Below the pieces are notes generated by a model. That model ran no database searches and had not been told where the DNA came from. It was given only the letters and a program-made list of their open reading frames with translations. From Tubulanus polymorphus (taxonomy: Eukaryota; Nemertea; Palaeonemertea; Tubulaniformes; Tubulanidae): a DNA stretch of 64,000 bases. Shown one piece after another: positions 58,501 through 64,000 of the stretch (position 1 is the stretch's first letter; each line of letters opens with the position of its first letter). The stretch lies in assembly GCF_964204645.1 (NCBI RefSeq), contig NC_134032.1:14564275-14628274 (forward strand). Reading direction: 5' to 3'. Both the position numbers and the translations under genes were made by a program.

Positions 58501-60228
58501 ACCTTGTACATTAGCAGTTTCACAACAAACAGTAACTAATATTCCTTCATAACAATTCTGATGTCTACTGTGTTTATGTAACTGTGAAGGCTGATGCACT
58601 TTTCAGAACCCGTTGCCAAAGTATAAATGACATAAACTTCATTAACTTCATGACTACTAATCATAACTTGTCAATCATAAATCTATTCTCAGCACTAGGC
58701 CCCTCCCTCACGAGCACTAAGCTCAGTACAACAAAAAGAATTGTGAATGTAAAATTATTAAGTGCGTTGTGATTTTTTCACGTGGTTTTTCCCCCTCCAT
58801 AACCACCCCCCTCGCCCCCCTCCCCCGAAACCTGCGGCTGTTTGTTCTAAAGTCAGTTCAACTTTTACCCCATCCCCCCTTGCTGGAGCTGAGGCCAGTT
58901 ACATTTAACTTTGACCTCTCAGTCTTAGTTGTTGAACCCCCCCCCCACTTTAACTCAGACATTGAGATATTATCAAATAAGAACCCACTGTACACAGAAC
59001 ACATACACATATTTAAGGCATTAAAGACAGTTAATAGCACCAAAAAGAAGGCCACATAGCATAAGAAAATGCTGGCTAGATGTTGATGTGCAAATAGACG
59101 AGCTTCTGCCTGGCTGAGATGCGTGTTTATGTAAAAAGACATCTCAAAACCACCTTGTTCCGTGACTATTACGATAAGATTTTCCCACAGGGGGCGCATT
59201 TGAACTGTAAATAATAGGATCATAGCATCATAAAGGAACAATTTATCATTATTATCATCATTGTGTAAGATGTTTTTATGTCACCAGATAAAATAACTGA
59301 ACTGAAAAAGACACAAGGTGTTCGACATTTTGGGCTCAGAAGATTTTAATTTTCTACCTTTCATTACTCATTGGTAGGAGCGAGGTGGCCGAGTGGTTAG
59401 AGCGTTCGGTCTGGGACGCCAGGTCGTGGGTTCGAACCCCGTACATTGCCGTAATGTCCTCGGGCAAGACACTTGATCCTCATTGTCTCTCTCCACCCGG
59501 GAGTAAATGGGTACCTGTGACTCCTGAGCGCTTGTTAGCAGCTCGGTGTTACTTTTCCCCAGGGAGAGATGACTGATACATGTTAGAGTATAAAATTGGC
59601 CGGGGTAATAATACTGAAAATGTAAAGCGCTCTGAGCTGCCTGGCTGGATTTAGCGCTATATAAGACACATATTATTATTATCATTATTATATCATTATT
59701 ATTATTATTATTATTATTATTGAATTATATATTCAAAGGTCATTTTACTGGAACTACTGTACTTACCTCACTACGCATGGTAGATGTGTATTGCGACTGG
59801 TCAAAAGTCCATTTCGAACATTTTCTCACGATCGTTCGCTCGGTTTCGAGAATTTCGGACAGCGCCTGAAATCGGTCGCTAGCGTTTGTAACGTCGTAAC
59901 CGCCGGCGACGGTATCGTTCAACAATGCCGCGACTATCGCGCTGTAGTTACGCTCGTACACGTGACACGAATCGTACTGTACAGCTTTGTCACCGGTGCC
60001 GCCATCTTTTAACGGAATGGCGAGACGTTTTTGGTCGGCGGCCGATAAGTTCTGTATTTCTGGCACGTAACACCAGTGATCCTGAGCGCCACCTATGAAC
60101 ACGTGCGCTAGATTCTGCAATCCGGTCTGAATTCCGACGAGACCGAACAGAAGATATAACAGTATCTGGTATCGTCCACAGTCGCCGATTCTTATCAACA
60201 CGTCGTCAAAATTCATTTTCGACGTCAT
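46507..60228 (-). CDS. SLC22-type organic ion transporter (MFS)
   Basis: Ten exons, all in phase: 60228-59767, 55483-55380, 53396-53242, 52622-52454, 52045-51913, 50866-50781, 49369-49149, 48410-48229, 47673-47528, 46624-46507. They give 591 residues, typical of SLC22. [15 protein letters not shown] precedes TM1. A large extracellular loop follows with sequons at Asn60, 94, 104 and 115. Family signatures are SDRFGRHKT after TM2 (187 on), [10 protein letters not shown] (297 on) after TM6, and [16 protein letters not shown] (531 on) after TM12. SLC22 proteins move organic cations, anions or zwitterions across the plasma membrane; the substrate cannot be told here. The C-terminal tail is hydrophilic. 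Introns are packed with tandem repeats. Start ATG 60228 is the first in frame; an acceptor-like TTTTTCAG near 60275 suggests a 5' UTR exon. Confidence 0.94.
46683..47362. repeat. 40-bp minisatellite, 17 units, in the last SLC22 intron
   Basis: The unit ATACCAGCTGATCTTACGGG-TTACCCCTAGAACAGTGTGA repeats with about 95% identity between exons 9 and 10. Confidence 0.92.
47830..48195. repeat. Expanded copy of the GGCCGGTTCCATAGTC element (47-bp array)
   Basis: About six ~47-bp units (GATTGGTTATAGAACTAAAA...GACTGGTCTTAAGTTGTTA) end in GACTGTGGAACCGGCCCCAG, the terminus of the TIR family. So the interior of an element was amplified. Confidence 0.75.
48480..48930. repeat. 44-bp array built from the GGTTCCACAGTT terminus
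   Basis: About ten units of GGATCCAGTTCCACAGTTGT-GAGTTAGAGTTAACTGTGAACTCA. Each contains the end of the TIR family plus its GAGTTA interior. In SLC22 intron 7. Confidence 0.88.
49640..49772. mobile_element. TIR element, GGCCGGTT(C/G)CATAGTC family
   Basis: GGACTGGTTGCACAGTTGTG at the left is mirrored by GACTGCGCAACCGACCC at the right. The interior is GACTGGTCTTAAGTTG, GGCTATAGAACTAAG. Confidence 0.65.
50095..50570. repeat. ~40-bp array built from the GGTTCCACAGTT terminus
   Basis: About twelve units of ACTCTGGATCCAGTTCCACA-GTTGTGTGGGTTTAATTTG. The CCAGTTCCACAGTTGTG core is shared with the 48.5-kb and 61-kb arrays, but the rest differs. In SLC22 intron 6. Confidence 0.88.
50990..51380. repeat. 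About three copies of the TTATAAGATATCCTCAGTG block
   Basis: The word ATTATAAGATATCCTCAGTG with CTGTTTCT and AACAACAAGACA recurs at ~100-bp spacing, ending near GATCTGCTGGAGCCCTG. Confidence 0.65.
51530..51845. mobile_element. TIR element with ACACGAGCATATTTTTT ends
   Basis: GGGCCACACGAGCATATTTT at the left is mirrored by AAATACGCTCGTGTGCACG at the right. The interior is CpG-rich with GCGATCGTATCGCCCGC. A second copy at 54947-55326 has ends GGGGCACACGAGCGTATTTT and AAATACGCTCGTGTGTCCCT. No transposase. Confidence 0.7.
52150..52428 (-). mobile_element. SINE fragment, Harbinger end and partial piggyBac-like copy
   Basis: 52150-52232 holds inverted box B (GGATTCGAACC) and box A. 52208-52268 is a right end of the AGCCTAGCGCACATCG element followed by TTA. 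52350-52427 is a partial inverted copy of the 14.3-kb piggyBac-like element ending CACTGAAAGGGTTAA. Three insertions are nested within 280 bp. Confidence 0.55.
52750..53165. repeat. ~105-bp tandem repeat, about 4 units
   Basis: Units contain AGAGACTATTGGTAATAGTA, GGTTCAC(T/C)CAGACG and AAAATGAAATTTATAAACCA. In SLC22 intron 3, ending near exon 3. Confidence 0.75.
53455..54075. repeat. 32-bp AT-rich minisatellite, about 19 units
   Basis: ATCTCAATTTCATTATTTCT-TAAATTACTTAT repeats with a higher-order variant (TTCATAATCACTA) every 5-6 units. It begins about 60 bp upstream (in transcription) of SLC22 exon 3. Confidence 0.9.
54440..54595. repeat. 20-bp repeat (ATATCAGATATTTCAAATCT)
   Basis: About five perfect units followed by a variant ACACGATAATTTCAAATCT. 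Confidence 0.85.
55613..56389. mobile_element. GGGGCCAGTTGCACAGTC element: one expanded and one normal copy
   Basis: 55613-56248 begins GGGGCCAGTTGCACAGTCAT and ends ATGACTATGCAACTGGCACC. Inside are about six ~95-bp units (AGACTGGTCTTAGGAAAGTT, GATTGGCTATAAGAACTGAA). 56249-56389 is a normal 140-bp copy placed directly next to it. Confidence 0.75.
57240..57560. repeat. About three copies of the TTATAAGATATCCTCAGTG block
   Basis: Same ~105-bp block as 50990-51380: AAATTATAAGATATCCTCAG, TTTCTTATCAAGAGGTTC and AACAACAAGACACCAAAAAT. Confidence 0.65.
57645..58205. repeat. 56-bp minisatellite, about 10 units
   Basis: GTTCAAATTAATCAGTAATC...AGTAAGACCCTCAGTAACAT repeats at 56 bp. A single related unit occurs at 19505-19560 (CGAATCAAGCGATCAACAGT). 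Confidence 0.9.
59382..59722 (+). mobile_element. Full-length tRNA-derived SINE with (ATT)n tail
   Basis: The head GAGGTGGCCGAGTGGTTAGA (box A) and GGGTTCGAACCCC (box B) resembles a Ser/Leu-type tRNA. The body has GGCAAGACACTTGATCCTCA and CACCCGGGAGTAAATGGGTA, a conserved block of widespread mollusc/metazoan SINEs. The tail has AAAGCGCTCTGAGCTGCC, GCGCTATATAAG and (ATT)n. It lies in SLC22 intron 1 near exon 1, opposite to transcription. Confidence 0.85.
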
Positions 60229-61099
60229 GGCGATGAGCGAGCGCGCGGGTCGCGATAAGGTTCGAAACCAAAATCTGAAAAATCATCAAAACCAAAACTT
60301 GATTATATGAAACAGTGAAAGTATTTGATTGAGTAAATTCCCCAGGGGGCGCTGCATTTGCTCAAAAGATGGTTACAGTGAACCAGTAGATAGTTGACAT
60401 AGTGATAATTAAAAGTTCATTGTTACTATGGTATTTATCCGCTGGTTATATTTGAGCAACTTTTGAACAACTGCAGCTCCAGGGTCTAACCAAATATTTG
60501 TAATATAAATTATTGAGATAAGGGCCACATTCAGCAGCCTTCATTCACTTTTGACGGAATTCCCAGAATTTCAAACTAAATTGTTCCATTCAAATTGCCC
60601 CCTTTTGAGGTTTCTTTCTTCCAACAAAATGTACCTTAAATAAATGTAGCAGTTAAATATTGTGGGACTAATATAAGTACCGTATGAATGGTCCAACTTG
60701 ACCGCACTTTCGCTCAACGAACAGAGTGGTCCGGTAACCCAAAACTCAACAGACACCAGCTAACAGATTGGAAATCTTTACTACAAGCAACTAATTTCAA
60801 ATAAAAGTCAATAACAAAGTCCATTTTCCATGGATAGAATTTAGTTTACTTTGGATGCGGGCCAAACAGTTTTACATGGAATATTGATAAAAGGTGAGGT
60901 GTTTTTTCTATATAAAACATGTGACAGGTGGAAGGGCAGCTCCGATAGGAAACTCTTATATCACATAGGTTTAAAGGTAAAGGTAAATGACTTCTTTTGG
61001 TTCCGTAGATTATGTAAGAATTATACAGACTTTGTACATCCTTAAACATTGGGATCCAGTCCAACATAAGTCAGTTTGAACTAAATTCCACCGTTCCAC

Positions 61100-61925
61100 T
61101 ATTCCAGACCCAGTTCCACAGTTAAGAACCCAGTTCCACAGTTCTGGACCAAGTTCCACAGTTCTGGACCCAGTTCCACAGTTCTGGACCCAGTTCCACA
61201 GTTCTGGACCCAGTTCCACAGTTCTGGACCGAGTTCCACAGTTCTGGACCCAGTTCCACAGTTCTGGACTCAGTTCCACAGTTCTGGACCCAGTTCCACA
61301 GTTCTGGACCCAGTTCCACAGTTCTGGACCCAGTTCCACAGTTCTGGACTCAGTTCCACAGTTCTGGACCCAGTCCCACAGTTCTGGACTCAGTTCCACA
61401 GTTCAGAACCCAGTTCCACAGTTCTGGACTCAGTTCCACAGTTCTGGACCCAGTTCCACAGTTCTGGACCCAGTTCCACAGTTCTGGACCCAGTTCCACA
61501 GTTCTGGACCCAGTTCCACAGTTCTGGACCCAGTTCCACAGTTCTGGACTCAGTTCCACAGTTCTGGACCCAGTTCCACAGTTCTGGACCCAGTTCCACA
61601 GTTCTGGACCCAGTTCCACAGTTCTGGACCCAGTTCCACAGTTCTGGACTCAGTTCCACAGTTCTGGACCCAGTCCCACAGTTCTGGACTCAGTTCCACA
61701 GTTCAGAACCCAGTTCCACAGTTCTGGACTCAGTTCCACAGTTCTGGACCCAGTTCCACAGTTCTGGACCCAGTTCCACAGTTCTGGACCCAGTTCCACA
61801 GTTCTGGACCCAGTTCCACAGTTCTGGACCCAGTTCCACAGTTCTGGACCCAGTTCCACAGTTCTGGACCCAGTTCCACAGTTCTGGACCCAGTTCCACA
61901 GTTCTGGACTCAGTTCCACAGTTAT
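61100..61925. repeat. 20-bp satellite (GGACCCAGTTCCACAGTTCT), ~41 units
   Basis: Near-perfect 20-bp units carry variants (GGACTCAG, CAGTCCCACA, GTTCAGAACC). The variant pattern of 61361-61420 recurs at 61661-61720, giving a 300-bp higher-order unit. The core is the terminus of the GGTTCCACAGTT element family. Open minus-strand frames are artefacts. Confidence 0.95.
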
Positions 61926-62182
61926 GCATATCCCCTATGGTGAACTCAACTGACGGAACAACGGACAGCGAGTCAAAAGTCAAAGAGTGCACATTATCAT
62001 TATATTTCTCCATTCATAAGCTATCATAACTATATCAATATTTTTAGATATATATCTCATGATAGTAAACATTAATAGATATCGTCTACATATATATATC
62101 TCAAAACTCATCCTTATCACTACTTTCACCTCAGAAATAATGTGTAACGTTATGCTGAATTATTCAAACATTCTCTAGCCTA

Positions 62183-62276
62183 GGGCCCGGTTCCACAGTT
62201 GTGAGTTAAAATCAGTTCATTTTTAATGTTATAACTCGAGGGTCAAATTTAAGTCAGAACTGTGGAACTGGGCCCT
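62183..62276. mobile_element. TIR element, GGGCCCGGTTCCACAGTT
   Basis: GGGCCCGGTTCCACAGTTGT is mirrored by GAACTGTGGAACTGGGCCC. It is the best-preserved ends of the family, 94 bp long, about 260 bp from the 61-kb array. Confidence 0.75.
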
Positions 62277-62289
62277 GGATTTTAAAGGC

Positions 62290-62690
62290 AAAACCCTGAA
62301 ACTGTATAGCAACTTGTTGTTTTGTTTAGAAATGTATTTGTTAGTCGTGTTTGTAAAGTAATTAGTCATATGTTCTTTCTGTCTTTGTTTATGGCATGTT
62401 GTTGCTCAAATTGTCTACTCACTGTCTGTCACCTTTGTTTTTCATACCTAAGTTTTTGTTACTATGCAGGAATATATATATAGGTGTAACAAGAGTCAGT
62501 TGAAACAGAATGAGGGACACAACGCACACTTTTATTTGGCAGTTTGTACTGAGCAGTTGTTGCGGTCGGTCGGAAGCCGACCAAGCATTTGAATAAAAGA
62601 TATTTTATCAAGATGGAATTGATGACTTTGGATTTATTTTGACGAGCTAGTTCCCGCGTGCACTGAAAATCCTAGTTGTTACAACTGTTT
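62290..62690 (+). mobile_element. Possible solo LTR
   Basis: A TATA-like ATATATATATAGG at ~62470 and AATAAAAG at ~62593 lie between TATAGCAACTTG and GTTGTTAC, flanked by AACTG on each side. The layout fits a retroelement LTR, but the ends are not the usual TG...CA. No internal coding region is present. Confidence 0.35.
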
Positions 62691-63032
62691 CAAAATAAAC
62701 ACAAGATATCTTATTTATTGTGCCTGGATTTTCCGAGGGTGAGATCAATCTACACCGACACTTTCTAGCCACTGTTGAAGAATTCTAAAATCATCGCACT
62801 GCTGAGGCTGACACAGAAGTTGTCATTAAAAAATACCAGTCCAAGCCTTGATTAACTCTGATAATTAACATGATCAGACATTCACTCGGACTAATAGTTG
62901 TGTTAAACTGTAGACAGCCATCAGCTCAACTTGGATATAAAATTGTTTTACCCAAATCTGCACTGAACAATTCAGAATGAATATACCAACAATGACCTTT
63001 ATATCTTGATTTCCAAAAATCTAAGCAACCTT

Positions 63033-63167
63033 GGGCCGTTTCCTTAGTCAAGACTTAAGACTAAAAGATCTTAAAGACTAAAATGTCTTAAGCTGTTAGA
63101 TTGGAACTAACTTGGTCTAAGAACTAAGTTCATAAGTCTAAGCCCTAACTATGGAACTGGTCCCTGG
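63033..63167. mobile_element. TIR element, GGGCCGTTTCCTTAGTC copy
   Basis: GGGCCGTTTCCTTAGTCAAG is mirrored by CTATGGAACTGGTCCC. The interior is GACTTAAGACTAAAAG, TGTCTTAAGCTGTTAGATTG. A diverged member of the 16.6-kb family. Confidence 0.6.
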
Positions 63168-63489
63168 GCTACGAGCGAGTCTCATAGCTGTAGATGCAAA
63201 ATGATGTTTTGAAATTTGTCAGTTATAACCATGGTTTCTCATTTTTACTATGGTGGTTGTTACCCTGATTGAGGGTTACCTGTTGGGGTAACTTTGTAAA
63301 CAGGGAGCGTACTTGAAATATCGAAAATATTTGGATTTTAACTCGATTAAGTGAGAACTGAGCTACTGGATCCTGGTTTTTTGTCTTTGTCGGATGTGTT
63401 GCATAAAAATTCTGAAAATTCAGGGCAATCCCCTGTCTCGTTCCCAATCAGGGAGGACTCGTTAGGGACTAGCCGAATATGTAAGATAT

Positions 63490-64000
63490 ATATTGATACC
63501 TATTGAAAAAAGGAAAAAAGCTATACTAATAGACATTCTCTCTTCAGTAGAGGCTGCTGATGCAACGTATGCTCGTAGACAGTTTCTGTGTGCTAGTAAA
63601 AGAGGTTCTAACCTTCAAAAATATTTACCAGGAAAAATGACTGATACATACCCGGTACGCAATTCAACGTTCGACATATTTTCATCGGAACTGCGAATAT
63701 TACGAGGGAGTTTCACCTCGTCGGGGAATGAAACGGCGTAAAGTTAGAATCAGCGGCTCGAACTCAGACACCTCAACCGTGTTTTGTTATTTATGGAAAG
63801 TATTGCTTTTCTTCTCTTGAAAAACCACCACATTAAACAAAGCTTCAACGGAGAGTTTTATGTCGAGTAGTTTCGATGCCAAGATATTTCTTCGCACAAG
63901 GTCGAAACTGAATCGCGCAGAGAATGATGTGGAAAAAATAACCTTTCTTAAAGCCGACAATATCAAGGGTGGAATTAGAGGAAAGTGCATCCTCGAATAT
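63490..64000 (+). other. Weak coding-like traces at the right edge
   Basis: 63860-64000 is open on the plus strand from ATG (MSSSFDAKIFLRTRSKLNRA...) to the window end. 63493-63741 is also open (82 codons). I find no splice structure joining them and recognise neither. It may be the start of a gene lying to the right. Confidence 0.25.

Noticed and set aside
59385-59460. A tRNA gene of Ser/Leu type
   Set aside because: Boxes A and B are present, but the sequence continues into a SINE body and (ATT)n tail and does not fold into a complete cloverleaf.
61010-62013. Several overlapping minus-strand reading frames of 65-129 residues with repeated GTGSRTVELGPELWNWVQ
   Set aside because: They are translations of the 20-bp satellite; 20 is not a multiple of 3, so all three frames are open and show the same words.

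Overview
This is a window of an animal nuclear genome: AT-rich, with spliced genes (GT-AG introns), long introns and very dense short repeats. The gene set (a LAMMER/CLK splicing kinase, an SLC22 transporter, FAM167, a fibrinogen-related lectin, a MYND/DUF4470 protein) and a tRNA-derived SINE of a type common in molluscs suggest a marine lophotrochozoan, probably a mollusc. The species-level assignment is inference.

Layout. 1-1049 (+) holds the last two exons of a FAM167 gene. 1806-3543 (-) is a complete three-exon secreted protein with signal peptide, PAN/apple, partial EGF and fibrinogen-like domains. 3.6-11.7 kb has no gene I can support; it holds several terminal-inverted-repeat elements, a purine-rich tract and two CpG-rich patches. 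12004-43251 (-) is one CLK/LAMMER kinase gene of about 31 kb. I reconstructed 13 coding exons whose phases all agree (525 residues), plus a likely 5' UTR exon near 44 kb. Inside it lie a probable mutually exclusive copy of exon 12, a possible 64-codon cassette exon, a large low-complexity exon that could be an alternative start, and many tandem arrays. 39837-41983 (+) is a three-exon MYND/DUF4470 gene nested antisense in CLK intron 1. 46507-60228 (-) is a complete ten-exon SLC22-type transporter (591 residues). 60.3-64 kb is repeats, with only weak coding-like traces at the right edge.

Most non-coding DNA is built from a few families of small terminal-inverted-repeat elements. Several have spawned local tandem arrays: one terminus, CCAGTTCCACAGTT, underlies three separate arrays. 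A 69-bp array at 17.24-18.0 kb and a palindrome at 36.1-36.7 kb share a hammerhead-ribozyme-like core, CTGANGA / stem II / GAAA. Stem II differs in sequence between the two loci but still pairs in both, as expected of Penelope-type terminal repeats.

I see no operon, CRISPR array or defence island. The genes are ordinary neighbours, not a pathway. The points most worth following are the duplicated CLK exon, the hammerhead-like satellite, and the arrays beside CLK splice sites.
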